A stretch of DNA of 64,000 nt, taken from Persicaria tinctoria (Eukaryota > Streptophyta > Magnoliopsida > Caryophyllales > Polygonaceae). Shown here piece after piece: positions 46,395 through 58,675 of the stretch. The stretch spans positions 6,326,501 to 6,390,500 of the forward strand of contig JBANSL010000016.1 in the NCBI GenBank assembly GCA_037127255.1, given 5' to 3'. Position numbers and translations under genes: made by a program. Under the pieces are notes generated by a model. It had not been told where the DNA came from. It saw only the letters and a program-made list of their open reading frames with translations, and ran no database searches. The first letter of the stretch is position 1. Each line of letters starts with the position of its first letter.

Positions 46395-46574
46395 CAGGAT
46401 TGCCCGCGTTGAGCCGTTGAGGAAATTTTACATTTTCACCTAACAGAAAAGAAAAATATACGTTTTTTTTTTTAATATAAGAATTATAAAAAATAAAAAA
46501 TACTATCAATTTTAAAAAATAATTTCATATTTATTATTAATATTTTCAAATAAAGTTGGGATTTGACAGTGGAT

Positions 46575-46945
46575 TGTTATATGAACTGAATAACTCGAGT
46601 TCGACTCGAATCGAAAAAAACTCGACTTGAACTTGTTCATTTACCTAAACAATCCGAGCTTGAACGGGATTTTAAGTTCGGTTGAAAGTTCGGCGTGTTT
46701 AATTTAAGCTCAAATAGCTCAAATTTTATGGAATTTCTAAATTTCCCTATACGTTAATATGTTATGACAAATTAGAACCGCTTATCTTGAAAAAAAACTC
46801 GGCTTGAACTCGTTTATTTCCTAAACATACCAAGCTTGATAAAAAAAAAAAAAACTCGTTCAAAAATTGGGTCTGCCTCGGCTCGAGCTCGTTTAACAAG
46901 CGAACCAAGCTTGAACCTACCAAGTTCAGCTCGAATAACACCCCT
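46575..46945. repeat. CTCG-rich dispersed repeat
   Basis: Repeated short words such as GAACTCG, GAGCTCG and AAGCTTGA are interspersed. The right end is AGCTCGAATAACACCCCTAA. This type of low-complexity repeat is widespread in plant genomes. The ends are uncertain. Confidence 0.45.
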
Positions 46946-47019
46946 AATCACTAGTATTGGATAAATCGAGAGGTTGAAATCACAACTATTAGTACTATAA
47001 TATCTTGAAAAGGTAAATA

Positions 47020-47332
47020 TATATAAGAGGGTGTAATAGTTACAAAAGTAGACCGAACCGAAAGGTCAATCAATAAGATGGCACTATCGCCATATTTTTC
47101 CAACCAATCCTCTATACAAAAGTGAGTCATACCCCGTCTCTAACAATCAAAAACTCTATACCCCAAGCTAATAGTCTACCTCAAGATCCTATCTAACCAT
47201 TTCTTCTCTCGATGTGGTTTGCGTGTACACATAAATTACATAATAGACAATCTGGTTTTGCAAGCCTCCATAATCTGATCAATTTGATGGGTTACAAGTG
47301 TCCCGGTTGAAGACAACCCCATTTCTAGCTTT
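47020..47332 (-). pseudogene. 3' continuation of the LINE split by the L1 at 47333
   Basis: On the minus strand, starting at the duplication, it reads KARNGVVFN. This directly continues FVAFIYFTWKAR, which ends at 52077 on the other side of the inserted L1. Further downstream the frame shifts, and QIMEACKTRLSIM and KPHREKKWLDRI follow. It is the C-terminal tail of the host LINE. The left end is uncertain. Confidence 0.6.
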
Positions 47333-47373
47333 TTTTTTTTTTTTGATAAGGAAAGAATTCGGGTGGGATGACC

Positions 47374-50300
47374 CTACCCGACAGCATCCTTGCGGATGAG
47401 GTCAATGAGACCTGGATCGTTTTTAATATCGACTCCTCGGACAGAGTGGCTAAGGTGTGCAACCTTATCCGCCACTCTATTGCCCATGCGAGGAACATGG
47501 AAGAAATCTACTTCTTCCATAGTCGATAGCATGACTTGAACATCCGACAATATTAGTTCGATCTCCCATGGACATTTGGATTTCCTATGTAAGTGATCGA
47601 TGATAATCTTGCTGTCGCCTTCAATCTGGATATTTCCTATATGTAGTTGTCGCACCTGTTGGATCCCTAGTTTAAGAGCTAAGGCTTCTGCTTTGAGTGG
47701 ATTTTGCTTGCCCAGGCGTTGGTGATGGACTGAAATCGGGTGACCAACCCAGTCCCTAATAATGGCACCTGCTGAGCTTTCGCTGTTAGAAAGTGTTGAA
47801 CCATCGAAGTTTAGTTTGAAAGTGCCCAGGGGAGGCTTCCGCCAGGAAATTGTTTTTTGATTCTTACTTTGTTTTTTGACATGATACTGTCGAAGCGGGC
47901 GAAAGTCTTCCTCAAAGTCAGCCTCATTAACCGATGTCTTATTCCAGTTGTCTATATGGGATTTGATCAGTCGTAAGACAATATATTTTTGCGGGATTGT
48001 AGTTTGTTGAAACAGATGTTTGTTCCTGACACACCATGTCGTCCACCACGAGAAAGCGAGGTTGGTTAGAGCGGGAGAAGGAAGGCTCTTCCCAAGGGTA
48101 GATAGGATGGGCTTAATATCCCGGGACTGTGCAATCAGGCAGGCAATTTGTTGCCGGTCTTGAGGCAGAAGCTGGTGTATCCCTTGGATGAAGGAACACT
48201 CCAGAAACAGATGGACCTCGTCCTCAAGTGCCGCATTACACATAGAGCATGTAGGTGGGACCGAAGCACCCCTGTTGGATAGCCTGGAAGCGGTTGGGAG
48301 GCCATCTTGAGCGATCTTCCAAAGGAAGTTTTTAACTTTCGGAGGTGTGTTAATCTTCCAAATCCAGGCATTACGGTCTGGAAGCGGAGCTGTCTGAGCT
48401 GTAATCAATTTATATGCACTAGCAGTAGTAAACCAACCTTCCCTGTCCGGCCACCAGTATAAGCGGTCTTGCATAGTCGAGGTAGGTAAGGGGATATCTT
48501 GGACCTCATTTACTATATCAATTGGGAGAGCCTCTTGAAGCTTTTCTGTCCACCACTTACCCCCCAGAATATAATCACTAACAGTTTCGTCTTGATTGTA
48601 ACTTTGAGGGCATTCTTCCCTCTGTGATAGAGGCGAGGTTGAGATCCAATTGTCCGTCCAAAACTTAATAGCTCGCCCATCTCCAACTGACCAAATAAGC
48701 CCCTCTTTAAACTTATCAATTAGAGCAGACAACTTAGACCACTGCCAAGAGCTAGATCCTCTGTTTTTGTAATCAAAAATACTGACAGAACGCAGGTATT
48801 TATGTCTAATCACTGACACCCAAACATTACCCGGTTCGGCCAAAATTTTCCACAACAGCTTCATTTGGAGAGCGACGTTCATGTCGCTAGATTTTCGAAT
48901 TCCCAACCCCCCACACTGCTTCGGTTTACAGATCCTGTCCCAGCTAATCAGTGGCCGGTACTGGAGATCCTTATTCCAAAAGAAAGAGTGGTTTATCTGG
49001 TCGAGTTCTTTGTGCACAGCCGCAGGGAGCATAAAATTTTGCATAGCATATAACGGTTTAGCGGACAGGTTGGAGTTGATCAAAGTGGCACGACCTTGTT
49101 GGGAGAGGGCATTAGCCCTCCATTTTGTCAATTGTTGTTTCGATTTACAGATGATCTCTTCGAACGTGCTTTTAGTAACTCTTCCATTGATAATGGGACA
49201 ACCTAAATACTTTTCTATTGAATTTTCATTAGGGATATCGAGGCAGGTGCGTAGTTCGAGGATCCTGTGGTTCGGGATACCTTTCGTAGCTTGGAAACTA
49301 GATTTATGATAGTTGATCTGTTGGCCCGACCCTTTGCAGTATGAATCAACAATCGCCTTCACTATGCGTCCTGCATCCAAACTACCTTTTGAGAAAATTA
49401 TTATATCATCGGCAAAGGAAAGAAACGGAATCTAAGGGCCGTTATGTCCAATCGGGAACCCAATTTGTGTTTTGTCTAGGCTAGCTTCAGCAGCCAACTT
49501 CCGGGCCAGAATCTCAGCCCCTAAAATAAAGAGGAAAGGAGATAGCGGATCCCCTTGGCGAAGACCCCGGGATGGATAAATCAGATCCGTAGGCCCACTG
49601 TTGACTAATACCGAGAAAGAAACCGACGTAATACATTCCATTATCCAGGAGATGAATGTGTCGTGAAAACCAAACCTTTGAAGCACCTTTTGAATAAAGT
49701 TCCAGTGGACTCTATCGTATGCTTTTTCTATATCTAGTTTTATTGCTAGCCATCCTTCCCGGCCTCTTCGATTTTTATAGGAGTGGAAGATTTCATGAGC
49801 TATCAGAACGTTATCTTGAATAGCCCTGTCTGATACAAAGGCACCCTGAAGAGGATGAATAAGTTTACCAATGACCTTTTTCATTCTGTCAGTTAAGATT
49901 TTGGAAATAATTTTGTACACATTGGAACATAAACTGATAGGGCGGTAGTGATTGGTGGTCGTGGGATCGTCTCTTTTAGGGAGGAGGGAGATAAAGGTAT
50001 GGTTTATTTGTTTAAGCATTTTTCCAGAACGGAAAAATCCTTTGACCGCACAGATTACAGATTTACCTATGATATCCCAATATTTTTTATAGAATTCAGC
50101 AGTGAAGCCATCCGGACCCGGTGATTTATTCCTCCCTAAGTTAAAAACTGCAGATTTGATTTCCGTGTTGGATGGGAGTTTTGTAAGGAAGTTGTTTTCC
50201 TCCGACGAGATGGAAGGCTGAATTAGGTCTAGCAACTCGCCGAGGAGCCTGTCGTCTATTGGTTCTTTCTTAAATCTGTTCACAAAATCCTTTTTGATCT

Positions 50301-51501
50301 CATTCCTAACATTCTCTTCGCCCACAGCAAACGTGCCAGCGGAAGAGACGATGTTGCGAATCTGTTTCCTATGCCTACGGCCTGTCGCCACTCGGTGAAA
50401 ATATGCGGTGTTAGAATCCGATAGTTTGAGGTGTTTGGTTTTAGCTCTTTGGCTCCAAAACGATTTTTGAAATATTAGGAGCTTCTCTTTTTTGGTGATC
50501 AGGCGCTTTTCCTTGCTTAGATTAGTTTGAGAACCTACCCCGGAACCCGAGGATTGAATATGTAGCAGCTCAGACTCCACCTCTTTTAATTGCCGGAATA
50601 TGTTCCCAAAACTCGTTTTATTCCATTCTTTTGCCTTTCTTTTCAGGATTTTTTGTTTGAACATTAATTGGAACATGGCAGAGCCAGGGCAAGTAGCCCT
50701 CCAAGATTGTTTAACTACGTTACGGAAATCTTTCCGAAGTAACCAAGCATTTTCGAATTTAAAAGGTGGGGCTTTGAAACTAGGATTAACTTCAAAAGAG
50801 ATAGAAATTGGACAATGGTCCGAGGTGGAGAAGGCTCCATTATATGTGATCAGGTTAGGAAAAGCTTCGATGACCGGCTGATGTACAAGCACCCGGTCAA
50901 GCTTTTCACGAATGTTAAAATTCTCCCCCGGGTTTTTCCTCCACGTGAAAGGGTTGCCAAAGGTGGGAAGGTCTAGTAGTGAGCATTCGTTTTTGAACGA
51001 GATAAGTCGGGAAAACCTGGATGTCCGAAGGGAGGCACCGCCAAGCTTATCAGCACTGCACAGGATCTCATTAAGATCTCCCAGAACAATGCACGGAATA
51101 GTTGCGTCGTTGATAATCGTTTTTAATAGTTCCCCAAAAGGAACTTTCTCACTTGGTGTGGGCGGTGCATAGACAAATAGGGCTAAGATTGGAAACCCAG
51201 CAAGCAGGCTATCCAATCTTAGGCCGATAATGCGCGGAAAGTGGACAGCAATGGAGATATTGAAATCTAGTAGCTGGTGAGATTTCCACAAGACTCTAAT
51301 ACCACCGGATCGCCCGATAGCCGGCGACCAAACCCCTTCATCAAAACCAATATTTCTCCACATTTTGTCGTCCGGAATATTTTCCGTCTTAGTTTCCGCT
51401 AGTGCCGTGATTTGTATATATTCATTTTTACACATTGAGTCAATTTCCGTCCAGAACGTTGTTTTCCCTATTCCCCTACAATTCCAAAAGCACATCTTCA
51501 T
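47374..51501 (-). pseudogene. L1 ORF2: endonuclease, RT, zf-RVT and RNase H with one stop
   Basis: From 51501 the frame runs about 1,375 codons to the stop at 47374. It is broken only by a TAG at about 49431-49429, just before the RT active site. The APE endonuclease is complete: MKMCFWNCRGIG, GDLNEILC, TFGNPFTWRK and SDHCPISI. RT motifs are KSPGPDGFTAEFYKKYWD, HYRPISLC, GLRQGDPLSPFLF and FADDIIIF. zf-RVT has CSMCNAALEDEVHLFLEC. RNase H has LNFDGSTLS, KAEALALKLG, IEGDSKIIIDH and GNRVADKVAHL, so all four acidic residues are present. The TAG could come from CAG by a C to T change. A read-through or corrected sister copy may be active elsewhere in the genome. Confidence 0.9.
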
Positions 51502-52076
51502 ATATGATTGTCGATGGTAAAAGGACTAGGATACTGAGTCCTTAAACCAAAAAGTTTTTTATGTATTGATTTGGTGGGATCCTCATCGGGAATTTGATAA
51601 TATAGAAACTTTCGGAACTTTTTTCCTATCAGTGATTGAAATAGAAGATTAGTCAACTTGTACATCCCAACATTCAGAATATCAACCTCCAAAGTATTGT
51701 TGGATTTAGAAACTATCCAAAATTGGATTACCAGTGGAAAAGCTTCATTAGCAGTTGATCGTGAAAGAGTTGCTTTTGGAAATTGTCTAGGGCCCTTAAA
51801 AGGGATTTGATCAAGTAAGCATATGCTTAACAAAGATTTGTATCCCATTAGAACAGACGCAGTCCCTTTAAATATTGCAATGTTCAACCAAGGCATAGAG
51901 ATATCTAGTCTGAACTCTAAAATATCAAAAATGCAGCAATGCATATATAAATGTTCTTTAAGCAAGAAAGCATGGTGGGATTTGCTTATGTATACCCTTA
52001 GATATTGCATTATCTGTTTAATCTTTTGTTTCCCATGTTTGCATCCTTCATCAGGGATAGAACCCTGAGTCAGTTG
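51502..52076 (-). other. 5' segment of the inserted L1, unassigned
   Basis: It lies between ORF2 and the 5' duplication. It is open in the same frame as the host LINE across the junction, which looks accidental. No zinc knuckle or other ORF1 feature is visible. Confidence 0.4.
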
Positions 52077-53473
52077 TCTAGCTTTCCAAGTGAAGTAAAT
52101 GAACGCTACAAAGATTGGTAATTTCGCTTGATAAATCAGCCCCTTCCTTATCGAAGTCCTCTCAGCTGCAAACCAGCTTAACCAACCCTCAATGTCATCA
52201 CCCCTACTTGGTAGCTCAGCCCACGTCCACACAATCTCATTTGCTTCACATACAACTGGGCACATAAACCACAAATGTTCCTCAAACTCTTCCTGTGTAT
52301 GGCATAATGGACAAGCCGCCGCCTCCTATCCTTTCCAGTGCTTCACAATCCGTCCCGTCTGAAGTCGTTTCTTAGCTGCAACCCATACTATGAAGGACCA
52401 TCTCCGGCACTGTATCCCTTTCCATAAGATCGGCCCCTAGTCCACGTGAGTCCCACGGTGCCTAAGCAGATTGTATACATCGCTTGTCATAAGCTCACCT
52501 ACTTGCTGGGTCACTTACTCCTGATGAGCAGCACCCACGACCCTCAATCCCTCTCTGAGCTCATCTCTGACGTTCAGAATATTCTTCCAGACCCATGAAT
52601 CATGCGCTCGAGGCCTGACATCCCAGAAGTTGGACCCCTTAAGGTGGTTCTCATCGACCCATCTGCTCCAAAGACTCCGTCTCTCTAGAGCTAACTCTTT
52701 CACCAACTTGGATAGATTGCTCTTGTTCCACACAAGGATGTCCCGGACCGCCAGCCCACCCTCTTCAAATGGCCTTGTGACATCCTCCCAAGCCACCACA
52801 TACCTTCTTGCCGCCTCCGCTCCACTCCATAGGAAACTCTGGCATAGGGCATTGAGGAGGTGAATAACTCCAGCTGGAAACAAGACTAGACCTCCCCAAT
52901 ACGTAAGAACCCCATAAAGGACAGACTTTAGGAGTTGAAGCCTCCCAGCATAGGAGAGTTTTCTAGCAGCCCAGTTTCTTATGTATCCCGACACTTTCTG
53001 AATCAGCTCTGAGTATTTTGAAACAACTATTCTTCTCGAGTGCAACGGTATCCCTAGATATTTAACCGGTAGCACCCCCTTCTGAAACTCAATCTGATTT
53101 TCCAGGGCCTGAGTAGTAGCCGTATCAGCCCCACTCACAAAAAGAGTACATTTCGCTAAGTTCATCCTAAGCCCAGAAGCAGCAAAAAATCGATCAAGAC
53201 AATCCTTCAGAATTTGCACTGACCCCTCATCAGCACGACAGAATAACAAAAGGTCGTCGGCAAATGCTAGATGAACAAGCTGAAGGTCCTTACATTTAGG
53301 ATGGAAGTTGAAATTCAGGTTCTGAACTGCTTCCTTCAACATCTCCATACAAATAACAAAAAGGTAGGGGGAGAGCGGGTCACCCTGTCTGAGCCCTCTC
53401 CTACCTCTGAAGAAACCCTCCGGTGCCCCATTAATGATAATCGAGTACGATGTGGTGGAGACAAATTCCATAA
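52077..53473 (-). pseudogene. Host L1-type LINE, 5' part (RT and start of zf-RVT)
   Basis: On the minus strand it starts abruptly at MEFVSTTSYSIIINGAPEGF and continues GLRQGDPLSPYLFVICME, FADDLLLF and PVKYLGIPLH (53471-52515). After a break come PVVCEANEIVWTWAELP and FVAFIYFTWKAR up to 52077, where the other L1 interrupts it. It is 5'-truncated within RT. ACTGTAATATCAT (53473-53485) resembles ACTATAATATCTT (46994-47006) and may be its target duplication, but no poly(A) is seen at that end. Confidence 0.83.
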
Positions 53474-53485
53474 CTGTAATATCAT

Positions 53486-54017
53486 TATCATTAGTAACTG
53501 CTAGTACTGTTCTTTTTATAATTGTGTATTATAAGTTGCATATGTTGAGATTTCACAACTGATACAGAATCAAAATCTCCAATCAGTACTTAAAGAAGAA
53601 GATACATACATCCTTCGTTATTAAATGAATAAAACCAGAGTAGAAAATTACAACACCTTGCTAATGCTAGCCTTTATACAACAGTAAACTAGGCCAGCTA
53701 GCTGAAGCTAATCTAACTAATGCACTAACAAACTCTCTATTAGGCACTAACAAGTAACAACAACAAAGGCCTAACAAGTACTGTAATTCATATATATGAA
53801 ATGAAATGCAAAATAGGACTCACCTACAATTCTACAAAACTACAACCCATCAGCTTGAGAGTGCATACAGATACAGTTCTGACTAGTTACAGTTACTGAG
53901 CAATTCCTAGTTTTGAGGTACCAGCTTTGGCTGTGTTGAAGGGCTGCTGCAAGTTCACCATCAGTGCTACCCCTTGCTGGGGCTGCGTGGATTCGGATGT
54001 CACGTTCATGGACCTGA
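53486..54017. other. 3' flank of chlorophyll synthase
   Basis: It probably contains the 3' UTR just after 54018. No other gene seen. Confidence 0.5.
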
Positions 54018-57000
54018 TTAGGGGCGAACAGCTAGTGCCGTGATCAGAATACCTAGCACGAGAAACGGCTGTGCACAGGCCTGCAACATGAACCAAAGAT
54101 GCACAAGTTATAGCACAGAAGAGCATTTACTAACACAGAAGATCATTTGGTGGAAATGTGTAATGAGTTCACCTGATATCTAACATCGTACTTGGCCGGA
54201 TCCTTCAGTATGTACTTAACCTGCCACATGATACACCTGAACGATGTAATGTCTTGCATGAAAGATGAACAAGAGATGCCATTCGTAAATGGTTAGTTAA
54301 TGTGTTCAGACCTGGAAGTGAACCTGAGGCAGTATCAAACCGAGGAGGGCAAGGGCGTGATACGGCTTATCTGCTCCTAAAAGATAGCCTGGAAATGATA
54401 CCAATGCACATTTACAGTGTAGTTCTTACAAATGAAAAGGCCACAAGGGTTGCTGAGATACCTGCTATCAATAATTGAGTGACGTCAATGGCGCCCACGC
54501 ATATCCATTTAGCAGCTTCAACGCCGAAAGCAGCAGGAATTGACTGCAAAGAGAGTTAATAGGCATCATTTCTAGCAGAAGCAAGGAAGATCCTTGTACA
54601 AATAGAGACGAACCTGTAGACCCAATGCTCTATCACCTTCAATGCTCTTGAAATCATTCACAATAGCGATACCAAGCTACCACAGGAAACAAGAAATAGA
54701 GTCAAGTCTTAGGGAGTCTATTAAGATGTATAACAGGAGTTTCATTGTCCAGTTTGAATGGAGACTCACCCCGGCTATGCTATATACGATTGTAAGAACA
54801 ATTACATTAGATGTCAGAGAGCCAAATAAAGCTTGTCCAGCCCACCTGCCAAGAGGGATTGATTCAAGATCATATACTGTGAGCAAGTGATGTAAGAGAG
54901 CTACGGAGGGAAAAATGATACTATTACTCTTTTGTTTAACCATTGGTTTAAATCACCAAGTACTATTCTCCTAGCCAACATTAAAACAGTTATTTACAGG
55001 ATGCGTCTCAGTCGAAAAGGGAACAAGAGTTGTCAATCCGTGCTCACAAAGGGGTCAATTCTATAGGAATTGTACTAGCACACTTGCGACTGCTGGTACA
55101 GGTGACATACATCCTCTTGTCCTTCCAACCATTGAGCTATGCTCGGGGACGACACATTAACTTGCCATGAGCAGATAGCTATCAATTTTACTCAAAATTT
55201 AGCTACCAAGCACTAGATTACCCATTTGCTAGCTATGTAACCACCTAAAAATGAAAAAATAGAAAGAATATAGAGATGATTAATGGAATAAAGAGATGCT
55301 GGACCATGGAAAACCGATGTAGGTTATTCCAAGAGCGAAATTTCCAATCCATCCGTTTTGTTTAAGCTGCAATAACAACCATACTGTTAAAAAATACTCT
55401 CTAGGTATTTATACCAGGTAAAAATCAATTAAAAGGAGGGATCTTCACCTTTAAAGGCGGGGCAGAATATATGTATGAGATGAAGGAACCCACTAGAGCG
55501 AGATAAAAGATTGTGGGAATGTCGTGCCCTGCCTAAAGGCGAGAAAAATGACAAGAAAACAGGTGATAAGTAATGCACATTCCTTTTAAAGTAATAGTAT
55601 AACTTCCTTTTTAGCATGAAACACACCCACATATCCAACAAACCAGCAAGGCCAACACCTCCTAGTAGCAGCAACCATATTTGAGAAACCACCTACAATT
55701 ATTTTCCAAATTGACAAAATTGAATGGTTTCATTTCATTTGATAAAGAATGCGCTGTTTAATATGCAGTGCATCATACCTCATTCTCAGATATCGCTCCT
55801 GATGGGATTGGACGATAGGGCTCGTTAATTGCATCAATATCTCGATCATACCAGTCATTCATTGTCTAGGAAGTAAATGAATAGAAGTAATAACACATAA
55901 ATCAAATAAGCTCACATTTGAATCATAAAGTGACACCTTGATGAAGATTTCATATTTCCTTGTTTCATAGAACTTACCTGTGTATAGCCTGTCAGAAATG
56001 GTCCTGCCATCAGCATGCACACAACTGATTTAGCCACATCATCTGAAGTCCAGTGGAAGTTACCTGCATCATTCGCAAAAATCAACTCGTGACAGTTCTA
56101 TTCAGGTGACATCTCCAAAGATGGCAATCAGAGACTTTCTCAATGTATTATATAACCAATTTTTTTCAGAGATCAACAACACTTTCTGTCATCAAACAGT
56201 CTGAATAATTTCTTCAATGCTCAGCCATGTGATGACATTTTCCAAAGTGAAGGCGCTGATTGAAAAGGCTAGAGGATACCTGATGCAGCAGCACCACAAA
56301 CCACTCCCCAGACTAATGGAGGCCAAGTAACCGGCTTTGTAAGTTGAAGGCGGATTTTCCATTTCTCCTGTATCATTAAGAGGATACCAACTTAGAGCCT
56401 GTTTGGTTAGACAGCATTAAGCATTTTAGTTCATGAAGTGGTGTTTGGTGTTTAACCTGCTTATCCCACTCTAAGATGATGTTAACAGCTAACAAGTCAT
56501 TTCTGTTTTTTCTTCTTCAATCACACCAGAAAACACATCCAAGATGACATAAACACTGAAGTAACTGAACAATTTTATCCACTAACATATACTAAATCAG
56601 TATTAAGATTCATGGTTAGTTAGTACTAATGTACTGTATAACCTAATTCCTATTGATGATTTCCTATAGGCAACTGCAACATGAATCTTGATCTTTCCAA
56701 TTCCAACTGTCAAATAAATCTTCATGTTTGAAATCTAAAAACAGCAAAACGCACCGTTTCTTGAGCAGCGCCTTTTATCCCGAGCAGCTGATTTAAACTA
56801 GAACCAGCTTTAGATGGCGCCTTACCTGGCAGAGAAACAGATTCATCAAATCCCTAATTTCCTCATCAACATCATGTATCAAAATAGGGAAGAAGAAAAA
56901 GAAGAAGAAAGAATCCAACTTTCGCAATCAAATCAAATTTATTAAGTGGTAGAAGACCTTTCACCTTCGCTAGTGTCGATCTCCGTCGCTCTAATCGTCA

Positions 57001-57244
57001 ATCTTCTCCCTGAATATAAAGAGAGAGAGAGAGAGAGAGATAAAACCGATCAGCTACAATCCAATTTACTGGAGCAACACACATTCTGAATCACGAAGAG
57101 CAAAGCTCAAAAATGTTGAAAAGGGGGAAGCTCACTGGTAAGAGATAGAGAGAGATGAGGGCGAAGAGGAGGAGTTTGAAGCTTGGGCTGGTTTCTGGCA
57201 TTGGAGAGTTTGATTGCGGAGATGGTGTTTAGCGCAGCTGCCAT
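54018..57244 (-). CDS. CHLG: Chlorophyll synthase, complete, 15 exons
   Basis: Exons on the minus strand: 57244-57136, 57009-56965, 56825-56755, 56367-56280, 56063-55978, 55865-55779, 55692-55627, 55532-55449, 55366-55305, 54845-54770, 54676-54614, 54543-54462, 54388-54312, 54220-54173 and 54080-54018. The phases close to 368 codons (Arabidopsis CHLG has 387). The enzyme attaches the phytyl or geranylgeranyl chain to chlorophyllide, the last step of chlorophyll synthesis, in thylakoid membranes. It is a UbiA-type prenyltransferase. The first Asp-rich motif is NDWYDRDIDAINEPYRP and the second NDFKSIEGDRALGLQS. Several hydrophobic segments include WLLLLGGVGLAGLLDMW. Residues 1 to about 45 are Ser/Arg-rich, as in a plastid transit peptide. 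The donor after exon 9 is GTCCAG, an unusual but GT-containing site. No break was found. Confidence 0.95.
55015..55150 (-). repeat. tRNA-type SINE in a CHLG intron
   Basis: On the minus strand a tRNA-like A box TAGCTCAATGGTTGG (55139-55125) is followed by CCTGTACCAGCAGTC. The same pair occurs in the SINE at 8560-9440. It lies in the intron between exons 9 and 10. The 3' end is uncertain. Confidence 0.5.
57021..57040. repeat. (GA)10 microsatellite in CHLG intron 1
   Basis: An uninterrupted run of GA dinucleotides, 12 bases from the exon 2 acceptor side. Confidence 0.9.
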
Positions 57245-57404
57245 GGGAGCTTGTCTGTATAAAGCTTGGAGAGATGGGAGAGGCCGCCGGGGGTGAGATT
57301 CGATCATGAAACCAAATATTTAAGGTCCAGTGGTGGGGTCCCCTAACTATTTTTTAAAAAACAATTACTGTACTTTGGAAGAAAACCTACAGAGGTGACA
57401 ATCG

Positions 57405-57659
57405 GGCGGGTCGGGTTTGAGTTCGGTTAGTCGGGTTTCGGGTTTTAGGTAATGTCTAATAATTTGGTCAACTGGTTGGGTCGGGTTCGGGTTTCGGTTG
57501 TATCGGGTTTCGGTTATTCGGGTTTCGATTGTCTCGGGTTTTCATTATTTCAATATTCATTTTAAAAAAATTACTAGATTGTAGCTTAAAGCTCGGGTTA
57601 TTTCGGGTTTCGGTTATAACGGGTTCGGATCTTAATGGGTTTCAGGTTAATCGGGTTTT
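57405..57659. repeat. TCGGGTTT-type low-complexity repeat
   Basis: Repeated words TCGGGTTTCGG, TCGGGTT and CGGTTAT cover about 250 bases upstream of CHLG. Such degenerate GGGTTCGGGTT tracts are common near plant genes. Confidence 0.7.
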
Positions 57660-57869
57660 CTCCCTCCACTTCAAATTAAATGCCGTTTGTCATCATACAC
57701 ACATTTTAAAGAGGTAAAAACTCTATAAAATAATTTTTGTTTTAATAATTTCATACTGGTTAGTACAGTATTAAGTATCAAACTATAAAAAAAAATATTT
57801 TATAGAGTTTTTATTTCCTTAACATGTGTGCTGAAAAGTAAGATAACTTTAATTATGAAACAAAAGGAG
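57660..57869. mobile_element. Stowaway-like MITE with internal hairpin
   Basis: CTCCCTCCACTTCAAATTAAA on the left, inverted CTCCTTTTGTTTCATAATTAA on the right; TA follows the right end, while the left flank is TT. Inside, CACATTTTAAAGAGGTAAAA pairs loosely with a downstream TTTCCTTAACATGTGTG, forming a long hairpin. Confidence 0.55.
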
Positions 57870-58670
57870 TATTTTTTAAGATCGATTTATCTTATTGTGA
57901 TTTTAGAGTATAGATTAGTCATCCTAAATTGAAATAGATAAATTCTAAAATAAATAAAAAATCAATATAAATATATGAGATAATTTGTATTTGTAAATGT
58001 TTAACTAAACTTTCAAGATATAGGTTAGAAAAAATATTTTAAGATTGTCAATTTAGAATATAGTTATATTGTCTTAAATGCCTATAATCTTACACCTCGA
58101 TAAGTTTGGCTTAAACTTCGTAAGCTCCCTTACAACTTTATGTTTTTTAGCATATTCTCTTTATTGCATTTCAATTCTATTATGGTGATTTTTCTTAAGA
58201 TGATGGGGTAGCGAAGAAGAACTAAAACCTCGCCAATTTAACTTTAAAACTTGTTTTTGCGGATGCTCTTATTGAGGTTTTTTTACACATTTTATTTATT
58301 TATAGTGGGTGTATTTTAATTAAATATTTAAAAGTATAGGTTAAAAAAAGGAAATCAAACGTGTAAGACTGTCAAAATGGGTAAGTAGATTTTTTGGTCG
58401 TGGTTTGATTACTTGGTAAATGACATATCCATTCGATTGGTCTTGTGTTACTTTGCTTTTATTAGCAACCTTTGTGGTTCCTTTCTTAACAATACTTTAT
58501 GTTCAACTTGATAATCAGTCATTGGAAATTTATACGTTGGACGTTTTGGTTAAAGCTTAAACTAAGCAATTAATCCTGACCAACTGTGATTATTTGAATT
58601 TTTTTTATTTACATAGTAATTATTTGAACCACTGCATCTAGAACATCGATTCCATTCAATCCAAGTGGCA
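57870..58670. other. AT-rich intergenic, no gene seen
   Basis: No coherent frame or repeat ends recognised. Confidence 0.5.
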
Positions 58671-58675
58671 CGCAC

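Larger units (their letters stand above)
47333..52076 (-). mobile_element. Nearly intact L1-type LINE inserted in another LINE
   Basis: TCTAGCTTT flanks it at 47324-47332 and 52077-52085, an exact 9-bp target-site duplication. A poly(A) tail is at the left, T-run 47330-47344. Joining the flanks restores the reading frame of the host LINE. The 3' UTR ends CCCGAATTCTTTCCTTATC, a variant of the terminal motif seen in the other LINE and in the retroposons. ORF2 is complete except for one stop. About 575 bases lie upstream of ORF2, with no complete ORF1, so the copy is probably 5'-truncated or has lost ORF1. Confidence 0.85.

Noticed and set aside
51502..52274. A 258-codon protein spanning the L1 5' junction
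   Set aside because: The frame runs by chance from the host LINE's zf-RVT into the inserted L1; it crosses the target-site duplication.
56393..56460. Tourist MITE start (GAGCCTGTTTGGTTAG) in a CHLG intron
   Set aside because: No matching inverted right end or second target triplet was found.
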